From positions 1 to 64,000 of the forward strand of contig NZ_APHW01000019.1 in assembly GCF_002741985.1 (NCBI RefSeq): DNA of 64,000 nucleotides. The letters are read 5' to 3'. The notes under the pieces were generated by a model. It was not told where the DNA came from. It saw only the letters and a program-made list of their open reading frames with translations, and did no database searches. Origin of the DNA: Vibrio rotiferianus CAIM 577 = LMG 21460. Lineage in GTDB: Bacteria; Pseudomonadota; Gammaproteobacteria; Enterobacterales; Vibrionaceae. Of the stretch, positions 8,416 through 17,384 are shown one piece after another (positions within the stretch are counted from its first letter, which is position 1; each line of letters begins with the position of its first letter). A program made the translations under genes and the position numbers.

Positions 8416-8862
8416 ATGAAGCTTAGCCTAAAAACGTTAGTAGCAGCAATCTCACTTCCAGTTCTAATGACTGCATGCGCTAGCAATGGTGACAATGTGA
8501 AAGAAATTACGGCTCAAGATCTACAGCACCATAACTGGCAGTTGGTTCAAATCGATGGCAATAACATCGAACTGAAAGAGCGTCAAAAAGCACCTCGCCT
8601 AGAGATTGGCGAAAACCTGACGGCAAACGGCAACGCTGGTTGTAACAACTTCTTCGGTCAAGCTGAACTGAAAGACAACCAACTACGCATCGAAAAAATG
8701 GGTATGACCATGATGATGTGTATGGATGACCAAATGAAGATTGAAAAAGTAATGTCTGAAACGCTTTCTGATTGGAGCAACATTACTCTGACTAACGAAG
8801 GTCTAGTACTGAAAAACGCAGACCACGAACTAACGTTCGAATTGCGTGATTGGGTAAACTAA
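8416..8862 (+). CDS. META domain (HslJ-like) lipoprotein
   Basis: 148 aa. Lipoprotein signal with lipobox MTACAS, then one META domain: the opening HNWQLVQIDG (~residue 39), the core ANGNAGCNNFFGQ (~74) and a Met-rich segment MGMTMMMCMDD (~95). E. coli HslJ, the best-known relative, is linked to heat shock and novobiocin resistance; biochemical activity is unknown. Met and Cys clusters could bind metal, but that is speculation. Monocistronic with its own terminator at 8911. Confidence 0.85.
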   Translation: MKLSLKTLVAAISLPVLMTACASNGDNVKEITAQDLQHHNWQLVQIDGNNIELKERQKAPRLEIGENLTANGNAGCNNFFGQAELKDNQLRIEKMGMTMMMCMDDQMKIEKVMSETLSDWSNITLTNEGLVLKNADHELTFELRDWVN

Positions 8863-8910
8863 TCCCATATTCGTTTCGAGGCAATCGGTCTCTGACAGAA
8901 TAAGTCTCTA

Positions 8911-8937
8911 AAAAGCAGCCAATGGCTGCTTTTTTTG
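8911..8937 (+). terminator. Terminator shared by META gene and SulP gene
   Basis: AAAAGCAGCC, loop AAT, GGCTGCTTTT followed by more T residues. The flanking A run means the same stem can also terminate the convergent SulP gene. Confidence 0.92.
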
Positions 8938-8940
8938 CTT

Positions 8941-10431
8941 CTAGTGTCCCATACCTTGTTTAGCAAGCTTTTCTGGATCGTCATAAACCGCGTGGCGATC
9001 AATCATATCCAACGTCGCTTCGTTCATTCCGGTCACAGCGACTATCGAGCCCCCTTTTCGGAACTTAAGAATCGCTTTATCCAATGCCGATATCGCTGTG
9101 ATATCCCAAAAATGCGCATCGGATAAATCTATCGTGATGTATTTCGTCGCAGTATCAAAGTCAAACATATCGGTAAAGCTGTAAGCGGAAGCAAAAAAGA
9201 TTTGCCCATGAACTTTGTGAATCGTATGGTCGTTATCGACAATGACTTCATCCGAAACCTTCATCAAGGTACGGCTTTGGTTCACATAGAAAACACACGC
9301 CAGCAGAACACCCACCAACACACCTATAGCAAGGTTGTGGGTGGCAACAACCGCAATCACAGTCGATAGCATGATAAGGTTTGTCGACAAGCTGTGTTTA
9401 CGCATTTCTGCAATGGAGTGCCATGAGAAAGTGCTAATTGCTACCATGATCATCACGGCAACGAGTGCCGCCATTGGGATTTGCTTGAGGTAATCTCCCA
9501 AAAACACCACCATGATCAGCAAAAATACACCGGAGCAAAGCGTCGATAAACGTGTTCGACCGCCAGACTGGATATTGATCATCGACTGACCAATCATTGC
9601 GCACCCTGCCATACCACCAAACAGCGATGCGACCATATTCGCAATCCCCTGTCCTTTGCACTCGTCGTTTTTCTCACTCTCTGTATCCGTCAACTCATCG
9701 ACGATAGATGCGGTCATTAATGATTCAAGTACACCAACAATTGCTAATGCTAACGAATAAGGGAAAATGATTTGTAGAGTTTCGAGGTTGAAAGGAATAT
9801 CGGGAATCATGAACACAGGGAGCGCGCTGGGCAGTTCACCCATGTCGCCAACGGTGCGAATATCGATATCAAACATCAACGCAATCACCGTCACCGAGAT
9901 AATGCACACCAATGGAGAAGGCAGCATTTTTCCGATTTTCGGCAGGTATGGGAACAAATAGATGATGGCTAAACCTAACGCGGTCAAAGCATAAACTGGC
10001 CAAGAAACGTCAGTCAGTTCAGGCAGTTGAGCCATAAAAATTAGAATTGCCAAAGCGTTAACGAACCCTGTCATAATCGACTTGGATACAAAACGCATTA
10101 AATCCCCTAGCCTCAAATAGCCGATTAACAGTTGCAGCACGCCAGCGAAAAACGATGCGGCAAGCAAGTATTGCAAACCATGATCTTTAACTAAGGTGGT
10201 CATCAATAACGCCATCGCTCCAGTTGCCGCGGAAATCATTCCGGACCTTGAGCCAGTAAACGCAATCACGACGCAGATGGAAAACGAGGCATACAATCCC
10301 ACTTTAGGGTCGAGTCCTGCAATAATAGAGAATGCGATAGCTTCTGGAATGAGTGCCAGTGCTACAACAACTCCTGATAAACAATCTCCTTTAACATTGT
10401 TGAACCAAGTATCTTTTGTAAATTTAAACAT
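8941..10431 (-). CDS. SulP/SLC26-family anion transporter with STAS domain
   Basis: 496 aa. About 10-12 membrane helices cover residues 15-385, with the SulP signature [24 protein letters not shown] near the N terminus (~26-50). A C-terminal STAS domain follows (~390-490) with [22 protein letters not shown]. SulP proteins move sulfate, bicarbonate or dicarboxylates; bacterial substrates cannot be told from sequence alone. The STAS domain would regulate transport or bind partner proteins. Ribosome site GAGAG lies directly upstream. Monocistronic. Confidence 0.88.
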   Translation of the reverse strand: MFKFTKDTWFNNVKGDCLSGVVVALALIPEAIAFSIIAGLDPKVGLYASFSICVVIAFTGSRSGMISAATGAMALLMTTLVKDHGLQYLLAASFFAGVLQLLIGYLRLGDLMRFVSKSIMTGFVNALAILIFMAQLPELTDVSWPVYALTALGLAIIYLFPYLPKIGKMLPSPLVCIISVTVIALMFDIDIRTVGDMGELPSALPVFMIPDIPFNLETLQIIFPYSLALAIVGVLESLMTASIVDELTDTESEKNDECKGQGIANMVASLFGGMAGCAMIGQSMINIQSGGRTRLSTLCSGVFLLIMVVFLGDYLKQIPMAALVAVMIMVAISTFSWHSIAEMRKHSLSTNLIMLSTVIAVVATHNLAIGVLVGVLLACVFYVNQSRTLMKVSDEVIVDNDHTIHKVHGQIFFASAYSFTDMFDFDTATKYITIDLSDAHFWDITAISALDKAILKFRKGGSIVAVTGMNEATLDMIDRHAVYDDPEKLAKQGMGH

Positions 10432-10786
10432 AAATCTCTCATAAACGTATTGCCTTAATTGGTGCCTTGCGCACGGTGAAGGGAGTGATGCAAACGCATC
10501 TGAGAGATCGTTCTAGGGCGGACTAATGAGCAAAAAGCACCTTCCTTATTCATCAATTAAAAAGTCATAGTTTCCTCGAAATGAGTTTCCTCGATATGGA
10601 CAGTCAAAAAACAAGACCGGCCTCATCAGAGGTGTGCTTTATATCACTTCAAAAATGTAATTTGTAATAAATTCTTACAAAAGTAGATAAATACACCTAC
10701 AAACAACAATAAAAAAGCGCCTCTCAAAGGAAGCGCTTCATCATCAGTAACACTTTGTTATATCAAAGTTTATTTTCATTTGAGCA
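10432..10786. other. Intergenic region: SulP upstream sequence with a short direct repeat
   Basis: 355 bp without coding potential. It contains a direct repeat of GTTTCCTCGA (10570-10579 and 10585-10594, period 15 bp), a small hairpin GATGC/GCATC near 10487, and the minus-strand terminator at 10711. The SulP promoter must be here but is not obvious. Confidence 0.5.
10711..10738 (-). terminator. Terminator of the membrane protein gene at 10787
   Basis: Read on the minus strand, AGCGCTTCC pairs with GAGGCGCT (one mismatch) and is followed by TTTTTT. Confidence 0.8.
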
Positions 10787-11455
10787 TCAGAATGACTGCT
10801 GAGAATAAGACTCCCCGTCAAAACCACTCAATTGCTCATACGCTTTAGACAGAATTGCAATCCCGATAATGGTTACTACAAAGCTCAATAGACTCATTAA
10901 GAAAGGCAGTTGCAAAAACGCCAATGGCGACATAGCCAACCCGAACAGAAGCGGCACCAAAATAACCACGCTCATCATGTACCAGGTGTGGCCTTTGGTC
11001 AGATTCCATGCGTAAGGGAAAGAGACACCTTTACCGATCGCAATCGCTGGAAACACCAGTACTAGTCGACAGCAAATAACACCTAACACCAGCAACGCGA
11101 TAGCAGCAAGTGCCACGTTAATCACAGCAAAGAGAGCTGCAACCGCGACAACTGCGACTGTCATTACCAAGTAGTGACCGATAAACCACATTTCGATCTT
11201 TCCAAAGGTGAAACGTCCCCACTGAGGTACCGATTGAGGGCCTTTCAAAATGATGCTGTGTACGTTTATTGCCACAATGGCAGACAGTAATGCCATCAAA
11301 ATTTGCACTAAGACAGTAGCACCGTCACCTTCTGATGTATTTAAGAGAAGATCCAGAATAATTGAGAGGAGGATGGGTAACGCGGTTGCTTTTGCGATCG
11401 CTTGTTTATGAGTACTCAGAGAAGAAAAAGCGCTTTTAACGGTATCGACAAACAT
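10787..11455 (-). CDS. Uncharacterised inner-membrane protein
   Basis: 222 aa with five or six hydrophobic helices (around residues 25-40, 48-66, 93-115, 118-145, 158-180, 182-208) and short polar loops. It has a Yip1-like look, with a conserved-looking SFPYAWNLTKGHTWYMM segment near 155. I cannot assign a family securely or a function. The gene stands alone, with a MITE inserted just upstream of its start (from 11465), so its promoter may lie within or be supplied by that element. Confidence 0.7.
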   Translation of the reverse strand: MFVDTVKSAFSSLSTHKQAIAKATALPILLSIILDLLLNTSEGDGATVLVQILMALLSAIVAINVHSIILKGPQSVPQWGRFTFGKIEMWFIGHYLVMTVAVVAVAALFAVINVALAAIALLVLGVICCRLVLVFPAIAIGKGVSFPYAWNLTKGHTWYMMSVVILVPLLFGLAMSPLAFLQLPFLMSLLSFVVTIIGIAILSKAYEQLSGFDGESYSQQSF

Positions 11456-11464
11456 AGTTAAGTT

Positions 11465-11734
11465 CTAGGGTCTGTTGACCTTTTGCGGTTAAATTTTGTT
11501 CGAGATAAAAGCGTTTTAATCGCGGCGAGAGGCTTGTAGCCTAGTTATTCTAAGCAAAATCCTCTCAACAAAGAGTAAAACGCTTTTAGCCGAACCCTTC
11601 GGGCAGCGTTTGTGGTTCCTTTCTACTGCGTTATCGGCTTATCAGGTAGGGCAACTACATTTCAAAGCCTCTGCCTTGTATAAAGAACCCACAAACTGCT
11701 GCAAAAATCAGCTCAAAAGGTCAACAGACCCTAG
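11465..11734. mobile_element. 262-bp MITE with perfect inverted termini and CTAG flanks
   Basis: The ends GGTCTGTTGACCTTTT (from 11469) and AAAAGGTCAACAGACC (to 11730) are perfect inverted repeats, flanked on each side by CTAG (11465-11468, 11731-11734), which looks like a 4-bp target duplication. Inside are a perfect 12-bp inverted pair AAAAGCGTTTTA / TAAAACGCTTTT (11507-11518, 11576-11587) and an imperfect pair based on GCAGCGTTTGTGGTTC (11603-11618, 11685-11702). There is no ORF of meaningful size. This is a non-autonomous element mobilised in trans; CTAG targets are typical of some IS5-related groups, but the parent IS is not identified. Confidence 0.88.
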
Positions 11735-11872
11735 CCAAGATTAAGGTTTATTCTGGTTGCTGATGTTATCTTCCTGATATCAATTGAGCAAACCTTTCCC
11801 TAAATATCATTAGGTTACAATGAATATTTCGACCTAAATACTTTCATTTATCGATACCAAAATACACTGAAG

Positions 11873-12469
11873 TTAAATTAAACGCCCCACTTTATGGATC
11901 AACACCGCTAAGCTCTCTGCTTCGAGCTTCTTCATCACGTTAGAACGGTGCACCTCAATCGTTCTCAAAGATACGCACAATAAGTCCGCCATCTCTTGGT
12001 TTTTCATCCCCTTGACGACCAAACCGAGAACTTCTCTCTCACGCTTAGTGAGACTCTGTAACACCTGCTTAGCACCCAACTTCTCACCATTTTTGAGTGA
12101 CTGCGCCATCGCATCATCCACCGCCATCACAAGGGCGTTACCATCAACTGGTTTTTGAAAGAAATCGAGTGCGCCACCTTTTAGCGCATCCACTGCCATT
12201 GGAATGTCACCATGTCCAGTCAGGTAAATCACGCTAATTGGACTGAGTTTCTCGTTCATCATTTGGTGAACATCTTGCCCGCGCATGTCTGGCATGCGGC
12301 TATCAAGCAAAACACAACCAGGTGCAGACAAATTGACCTCATTGAGAAAATCTATCCCGCTAGAGAAAGTCTCAACCTCATAGCCATAGCTTTCTAACAG
12401 AAACGCCATGGACTCTAATACTGGTTCTTCATCATCAACGATATAAAGCGAACAAAGGTTACGACTCAT
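11873..12469 (-). CDS. FixJ/TtrR-type response regulator
   Basis: 198 aa. The receiver domain (~1-120) has the acidic pocket DDEE (12-15), phosphoacceptor Asp56 in VLLDSRMPD, Thr in YLTGHGD and Lys in FFQKPVDG. A LuxR/FixJ-type HTH follows (~135-195): LTKREREVLGLVVKGMKNQEMADLLCVS then RTIEVHRSNVMKKL. It is a DNA-binding output regulator partnered with the adjacent sensor, whose gene overlaps it by 11 bp. It probably controls the divergent rhodanese operon. The DNA site is unknown; direct and inverted repeats in 14340-14541 are candidates. Confidence 0.92.
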   Translation of the reverse strand: MSRNLCSLYIVDDEEPVLESMAFLLESYGYEVETFSSGIDFLNEVNLSAPGCVLLDSRMPDMRGQDVHQMMNEKLSPISVIYLTGHGDIPMAVDALKGGALDFFQKPVDGNALVMAVDDAMAQSLKNGEKLGAKQVLQSLTKREREVLGLVVKGMKNQEMADLLCVSLRTIEVHRSNVMKKLEAESLAVLIHKVGRLI

Positions 12470-14264
12470 GACAAGCCTCCTGATACGGTAAAACGATGGT
12501 CACCTGACACCCTGTTGGATCAATTGACCTAAATTGAATGCTGCCTTGATGGGCATCAAGCACATCACGGCAAATGGCCAAACCTAAGCCCAGCCCATTT
12601 TCTTTGGTGGTGTAGAAGGCTTGATCTAATGGTGTCTCTTGCTCTTCGATACCAATGCCATTGTCCATCACATCGATAATCACCATCTCATCGCAAAAGC
12701 TAACGTGCAGATCCACATACAAGTCTTCGCGCTTCGGCACATGGCTCAAACAGGCGTCTTTTGCATTGTTCAGAACATTGAGAATGACTTGCTGCAAACC
12801 AGTGGCGTCAGCAAAGACTTTTTGTGGCTCGCCAGAGTAAAGCACGCCCAATTGAATTCGGTGACGTTGAAACTCGTAATCGACCAGCTTCATCGCTTCT
12901 TCAGTTAACGAAGCTAAATCCACCCAGCTCTTTTCAATTGGCGTTTTGTTTATCAAGCTGCGAAGGCGCTGAATAATGTCACTTGCAGAAGTAACCTGCT
13001 GTTGAATTTTATCGAGGATTGGTGCCATCTCTTCCGCAGTCGCACCTCGCTCCATACGTACCTTAGCCCCTTGGCTGTAGTTCTTTATCGCCGCCAGAGG
13101 TTGATTTATTTCATGCGCCAGGCTACTACCAAGCTCACCGACAATGGTGATTCGCTGCGCGTGCTCAAGCATGGAACTCTTGCGGCGCAAATTATTCATA
13201 GTGGTTTTTAGCGTTTCGCGACTGCGCTGAAACTTCCACTCCAGCCAGAAGTGATAGCCCGTCAACAACAGTAAAGTCAGTAAAGACGCCATCGCAATGG
13301 CTTGGTTCTTATGCAGCCACTCTTGCGCTTTTTGGCCCCAAGATTTTTGCAGCGGGTGCATGTCTAAGTGCTTGTAAACTTTATCTACATTGATGCTCGG
13401 TGCAGGCAGCATCCAACCGACATTGTTTGCAGCAATCGCTGCAGGGTGGTCTTCTGGCATTGCGAATAGGGTTTGTGCCACGATCTGACCAACATCGACT
13501 GGTGCACGTTCCGTCATCGCCATCGTCCAGTTTGGGTACAGTGGCGTACTCACCGCGCAAACTGAATCTGCAGGACGCTTCTCATTCAATACACGTAGGT
13601 TATGCAGTTGAATACGCCCCTCTTTCGCCATGTTCTCCAAAGTACAAGCAGGTACGATCGCCACATCGAGATCGTTCTCGATCACGTCCAAAATCAGTTG
13701 ATCCGTCGGTGGGCCAGTAAAGTGGATCTTTTCAAAGAATGATGATTTGAAGTAGCCCAGTTTATCGAGCTCGTAACGCAGCGCGAGAAAACCACCAAAC
13801 GCTTTTTCCGATACCGCCGCAACATTGGCTTTATTGATGTCTTTCAGTGTTTTAAAAGGCGATTCTTCACGTACAACCACCACCGAGGCAATCGACTTAT
13901 TTGGTAAATCACTGTAAGCGGTTTTCTGCGTTGCCAACCAGTTGATTGGGTATTCGCGAGCAAGTTTGGTCGCCTGCCCCGGACTGGTCAGAATGAAGTC
14001 GAGCCAACCGTGTAAAAATGCATCTTCAAGCTGGTCGAAATCGTAAGTATGTAGGTTGAATTGATAGCCAGGATTCTGAGTCTCCAGCCAATCCAAAGTC
14101 GGTTGCCATGCTTCTCGCGCATGTGCGTGTCCACGCAGCGCTAAAACACCCACATCGTAGTCTGTTCTCTGTACTTTTTGGTCATTAGCAAAAGCAAAAG
14201 AGGTGAAGAAAAAAGAGAGAGCAAAAATGAAAAGAATAAACTTTTGAGAATAATTATCAATCAC
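12459..14264 (-). CDS. Sensor histidine kinase with PhnD-like periplasmic domain (TtrS/ThsS type)
   Basis: 601 aa. Signal peptide or first membrane segment (8-26, ending AFA), a periplasmic PhnD/phosphonate-binding-like domain (~37-290; e.g. DFILTSPGQATKLAREYP), a membrane helix (~322-341) and a cytoplasmic kinase core. The H-box SLAHEINQPLAA has His384, the N-box is VILNVLNNAKDAC, and the G boxes are DNGIGI and GLGLGLAICRDVLDAHQG. This architecture is that of TtrS (tetrathionate) and ThsS (thiosulfate) sensors. With a rhodanese operon divergent to it, an oxidised or partially oxidised sulfur anion is the likeliest ligand; that is inference. Confidence 0.88.
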   Translation of the reverse strand: MIDNYSQKFILFIFALSFFFTSFAFANDQKVQRTDYDVGVLALRGHAHAREAWQPTLDWLETQNPGYQFNLHTYDFDQLEDAFLHGWLDFILTSPGQATKLAREYPINWLATQKTAYSDLPNKSIASVVVVREESPFKTLKDINKANVAAVSEKAFGGFLALRYELDKLGYFKSSFFEKIHFTGPPTDQLILDVIENDLDVAIVPACTLENMAKEGRIQLHNLRVLNEKRPADSVCAVSTPLYPNWTMAMTERAPVDVGQIVAQTLFAMPEDHPAAIAANNVGWMLPAPSINVDKVYKHLDMHPLQKSWGQKAQEWLHKNQAIAMASLLTLLLLTGYHFWLEWKFQRSRETLKTTMNNLRRKSSMLEHAQRITIVGELGSSLAHEINQPLAAIKNYSQGAKVRMERGATAEEMAPILDKIQQQVTSASDIIQRLRSLINKTPIEKSWVDLASLTEEAMKLVDYEFQRHRIQLGVLYSGEPQKVFADATGLQQVILNVLNNAKDACLSHVPKREDLYVDLHVSFCDEMVIIDVMDNGIGIEEQETPLDQAFYTTKENGLGLGLAICRDVLDAHQGSIQFRSIDPTGCQVTIVLPYQEACHES

Positions 14265-14405
14265 TTACAAAATACTACCAAAATACGGCTGTGGCGCATT
14301 TTACCACCATTCCCCCCCCTGCTACTTTGTTGCTTTAGATCAATCCCACATCATTATTGTGGGAAACCACAATATCGCCATTTAAACGATTTCCTCAGAA
14401 TGCCT

Positions 14406-14421
14406 TACCCATAAAGGGGTA
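14406..14421. promoter_or_regulatory. NarP/NarL-type 7-2-7 heptamer pair
   Basis: TACCCAT (14406-14412), AA, AGGGGTA (14415-14421). Both heptamers fit the consensus TACYYMT in inverted orientation with the 2-bp spacing that NarP requires. Confidence 0.6.
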
Positions 14422-14509
14422 GAGCGCATTTTCACCTGTTTTAAATCATGAACACCAAAAATGAATAAAAAACGTTCATGCCTGTACTCCCCCTTCAAAA
14501 GCATTCTAT

Positions 14510-14541
14510 CTGTCGAAACATCGAACTGTCGAAACATCGAA
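14510..14541 (+). repeat. Tandem 16-bp direct repeat upstream of rhodanese gene
   Basis: CTGTCGAAACATCGAA occurs twice without spacer (14510-14525, 14526-14541), ending 42 bp before the start codon. The period is close to 1.5 helical turns. It may be a regulator-binding array or a replication-slippage product. Confidence 0.85.
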
Positions 14542-14583
14542 GGTTCGGCAGCAAAACTTTAAATTAAAATATGGAAGCAACTC

Positions 14584-15567
14584 ATGAAAAAATCGACGAT
14601 TGCGTTGGGTGTGTTAGCCGCTGTTACAGCGGTTGGCTACTCAGCTTACAATACGATGTTTTCGGCTGAGGCTGTGACTGTGGATGCTGCTGCTCAAGAG
14701 CAGAAGTTCACACAGTACGCTCACCCAGAACACTTCATTTCTGCACAACAACTTAAGTCGCTGATGGACGGTGACAAAGACCTGGTTGTGATCGGTGCGC
14801 TAAACCCTATTAAACCAGATAGCCCTATTTCTGGTTCTTACACTATGTGGCGCAACGATTACTCAGCAGCTGAAGACGCCTACGACTTCGGCGGTATGAG
14901 CAACAGCACAGAAGAAATGGAAACGATTCTAGGCAGCTTCGGCGCGACAGCAGACAGCACAATCGTGGTTTATGCCGCGGGCTCTCACCACGATGCAGCT
15001 CGCCTTTACTGGCAAATCCATAATCTGGGTCACCAAGACGTTCGTTACCTTGACGGCGGCTTGAACGCTTGGATGGGTGCTGGTTACCCAACAGGGTCTG
15101 CAAACCAAAGCGTGGCAGCTGTTGAATACAACGCACCTAATACACAACAAGATAACAATGCCCTAGCAACACTCGACATGGTTATCGCAGCGCAAAACAA
15201 CCCTGATTGGGTGATCCTAGATACTCGCGGCAACGACGAATTCAACGGTGAGGTTGCGGTTTCTGGTGCGTACGGCCCTGGCACAATCCCAAGCAGTGTT
15301 CACATTAACTGGACTAAAGCGCTGAACGAAGACACAACGCTGAAATCAGCAGAAGAACTGCAAGCCCTTTACGGCGACATCATCAAAGGCAAAAAAGTCA
15401 TCGCTTACTGCCAATCTGGTGTTCGCTCTGCCCACACCACCATGATTCTTACTGAAGTCCTCGGTGCAGAAGGCGTCTACAACTACGACGGCTCATGGAT
15501 CGAATACAGCCACGCTCACTACGAGCAAAAGAATCCTGAAGTGAACGTTATCAACGGCAAGAGCTAA
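14584..15567 (+). CDS. Exported two-domain rhodanese (YnjE-like sulfurtransferase)
   Basis: 327 aa. An N-terminal hydrophobic signal or anchor (~5-22) puts it in the periplasm. Two rhodanese domains are visible. The second (~195-320) is active-looking: ILDTRGNDEF and the loop YCQSGVR with catalytic Cys276. The first (~50-170) keeps the fold (YLDGGLNAW), but its active-site loop reads YAAGSHH with Ala131 where the Cys should be, as in classical tandem rhodaneses with an inactive N-terminal domain. It would transfer sulfane sulfur, for example from thiosulfate to a thiol acceptor. First gene of the operon; E. coli ynjE also sits beside ynjBCD and ynjF. Confidence 0.9.
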   Translation: MKKSTIALGVLAAVTAVGYSAYNTMFSAEAVTVDAAAQEQKFTQYAHPEHFISAQQLKSLMDGDKDLVVIGALNPIKPDSPISGSYTMWRNDYSAAEDAYDFGGMSNSTEEMETILGSFGATADSTIVVYAAGSHHDAARLYWQIHNLGHQDVRYLDGGLNAWMGAGYPTGSANQSVAAVEYNAPNTQQDNNALATLDMVIAAQNNPDWVILDTRGNDEFNGEVAVSGAYGPGTIPSSVHINWTKALNEDTTLKSAEELQALYGDIIKGKKVIAYCQSGVRSAHTTMILTEVLGAEGVYNYDGSWIEYSHAHYEQKNPEVNVINGKS

Positions 15568-15587
15568 TCAACACGGAACCGCAGTGA

Positions 15588-17384
15588 ATGAACAATGTAA
15601 TTTTTAGCCAAAAGCTATTCGACACCGCTCAAACGATTGTCGATGGTTGTATGGGTGATGCCGATCCGGCATGTCAAACCGCATGTCCAATGCACACGGA
15701 CGTAAAACAGTACGTTCGCATGGCAGGCGAAGGGAATTTCCAAGGCGCTTTGGATCTGATCCGCAGCAAACTATTCCTTCCTCAAACTCTTGGCCGTATT
15801 TGTGCCCACCCTTGTGAAGCGTCTTGTCGTCGTAACACAGAGTTCGGTCAACCGATCAGCGTAGCGGGCATCAAACGTTTCGTCGCAGAGAAAATGGATA
15901 ACCAAGATCACTGGGATCTCAACATTGCCCCTCTAACGAACAAACACATTGCGATCGTAGGTGCTGGTCCTGCAGGTGCTCAAGCAGCGATCGAACTTCG
16001 TCGTCAAGGTCACGAAGTAACGATTTACGAAAAGCTAGACGTATACGGCGGCATGATGCGTGTGGGTATCCCTGAATACCGTCTACCACGCGATGTTATC
16101 GATTTCGAATACAGCTACCTAGCGATGCTGGGTATTAAAACTCAGTTTGGCGTTAAGATCGGCAAAGACATTAGCTTCGACACTCTACGTAGCGAACATG
16201 ATGCTGTGATTCTGGCTCACGGTGCACACGTAGGTTCAATCATCCCTCTACCGGGTCATGACAACGATGGTGTGTTCTCTGCGGTTGAGTACCTAAAAGA
16301 GATTTCTGAAACTCGCCAATTCCCTCGTGCAGGTAAACGCGTGATGGTTATCGGTGGTGGTGACGTTGCAATGGACTGTGCTCGTTCTTCATGGCGTATT
16401 GGTGCAAGCGACGTTTACCAATGCTCACTTGAGAGTCTTGAAAACCTACCTGCAAGCCAAGTCGAAATCGATGAGTCACTAGAAGAAGGCGTCGAGTTCA
16501 ACGCAGGTTGGGGCCCAGTTGCTATCGAACATGAGAACGGCAAAGTAACCGGCATCACTATCAAGAAAGTACTGTCTATCTTCGACGAGCAAGGCAACTT
16601 TGCTCCTCAATACAGCGAAGAAAGCAAAACCATCTCTGTGGATACGGTTGTTTTCGCTACGGGCCAAATCGTGGCAGACATTACTGACGGCGCACTAGAA
16701 CAAACTCGCGGCGGACGTTACGTTGTCGACAAACAAACACTAGCATCAAGCCTAGAAGACGTATTCGTAGCCGGCGACGCATGTGGCGGTAACATCGTGA
16801 TTGAAGCGATGGCATTGGGTCGTAAAGCAGCAATGAGTGTTGAGCGCTTCCTAACGGCTCGTCCACTGACTGAAGATCGCGACTTCGAACAAGAGTACAG
16901 CTACGCATCTCGCCTAGACGTACCACTACCAAAAGGTACGGTAGATACCCCTCGCCTACACAGTGAATTACGTGACGCTGAAGAGCGTAAGCAAGATTTT
17001 GCCCAAGTGGACTTAGGCTTTACTGAAGCGCAAATCAAATTAGAGGCCTCTCGCTGTCTGCAATGTAGCTGCAAGCTATGTATGAACGAGTGCATCATGA
17101 TGAATGACTTCAGCGATTGTCCGAAGACCATCTTCTCTGACTTTGTGAACAACAAGTCGATGGACCCACTGATGGCTTACTCATGCAACGCGTGTGACCA
17201 ATGCACCATCGTGTGTCCGAAAGACTTCCCGATGAAGGAAATGTTCCTAGGCGCACGTGCTGACTTTGTTAAGGCAAACAACGGTGAATCACCAATGCCT
17301 GGTCACAAAGCGATCAACATGCACCAGAAGCTGGGTTTCTCAAAAATCTTCACTATGGCAAAACGAGCGGTATCGACAAAATGA
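15588..17384 (+). CDS. NAD(P)H-dependent flavin/Fe-S oxidoreductase (GltD/NfnB-like) with C-terminal ferredoxin motifs
   Basis: 598 aa. The N terminus has the GltD-type Fe-S region (CMGDADPACQTACPMH, ~22-37; ICAHPCEASCRR, ~80-91). A Rossmann FAD motif is IAIVGAGPAGAQAA (~123) with GGMMRVGIPEYRLPRD, an NAD(P) motif is VMVIGGGDVAMDCA (~250), and an ATGQ/AGDACGG pair closes the flavin domain. The last ~110 residues add CLQCSCKLCMNEC and CNACDQCTIVCPKDFP, i.e. ferredoxin-like cluster ligands. It should pass electrons between NAD(P)H and an Fe-S partner. That partner is probably the CCG protein encoded next, whose start overlaps this stop by 4 bp. Confidence 0.87.
   Translation: MNNVIFSQKLFDTAQTIVDGCMGDADPACQTACPMHTDVKQYVRMAGEGNFQGALDLIRSKLFLPQTLGRICAHPCEASCRRNTEFGQPISVAGIKRFVAEKMDNQDHWDLNIAPLTNKHIAIVGAGPAGAQAAIELRRQGHEVTIYEKLDVYGGMMRVGIPEYRLPRDVIDFEYSYLAMLGIKTQFGVKIGKDISFDTLRSEHDAVILAHGAHVGSIIPLPGHDNDGVFSAVEYLKEISETRQFPRAGKRVMVIGGGDVAMDCARSSWRIGASDVYQCSLESLENLPASQVEIDESLEEGVEFNAGWGPVAIEHENGKVTGITIKKVLSIFDEQGNFAPQYSEESKTISVDTVVFATGQIVADITDGALEQTRGGRYVVDKQTLASSLEDVFVAGDACGGNIVIEAMALGRKAAMSVERFLTARPLTEDRDFEQEYSYASRLDVPLPKGTVDTPRLHSELRDAEERKQDFAQVDLGFTEAQIKLEASRCLQCSCKLCMNECIMMNDFSDCPKTIFSDFVNNKSMDPLMAYSCNACDQCTIVCPKDFPMKEMFLGARADFVKANNGESPMPGHKAINMHQKLGFSKIFTMAKRAVSTK

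Larger units (their letters stand above)
14265..14583. promoter_or_regulatory. Divergent control region of the sulfur locus
   Basis: 319 bp between the sensor kinase and the rhodanese gene, unusually rich in symmetry. It holds overlapping palindromes CCCACA/TGTGGG (14345-14363) and TTGTGG-GAAA-CCACAA (14357-14372), a perfect NarL/NarP-type 7-2-7 site (14406-14421), and a tandem 16-bp duplication (14510-14541). A C-rich run lies near 14310. No coding sequence is seen. These features suggest control by the local response regulator and by nitrate/nitrite signalling. Confidence 0.65.

Noticed and set aside
10570..10630. Hammerhead-ribozyme-like core on the minus strand (CTGATGA followed by GAAAC)
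   Set aside because: The sequence between the two core motifs does not form a stem II and no flanking stems I or III are present, so the match is chance.
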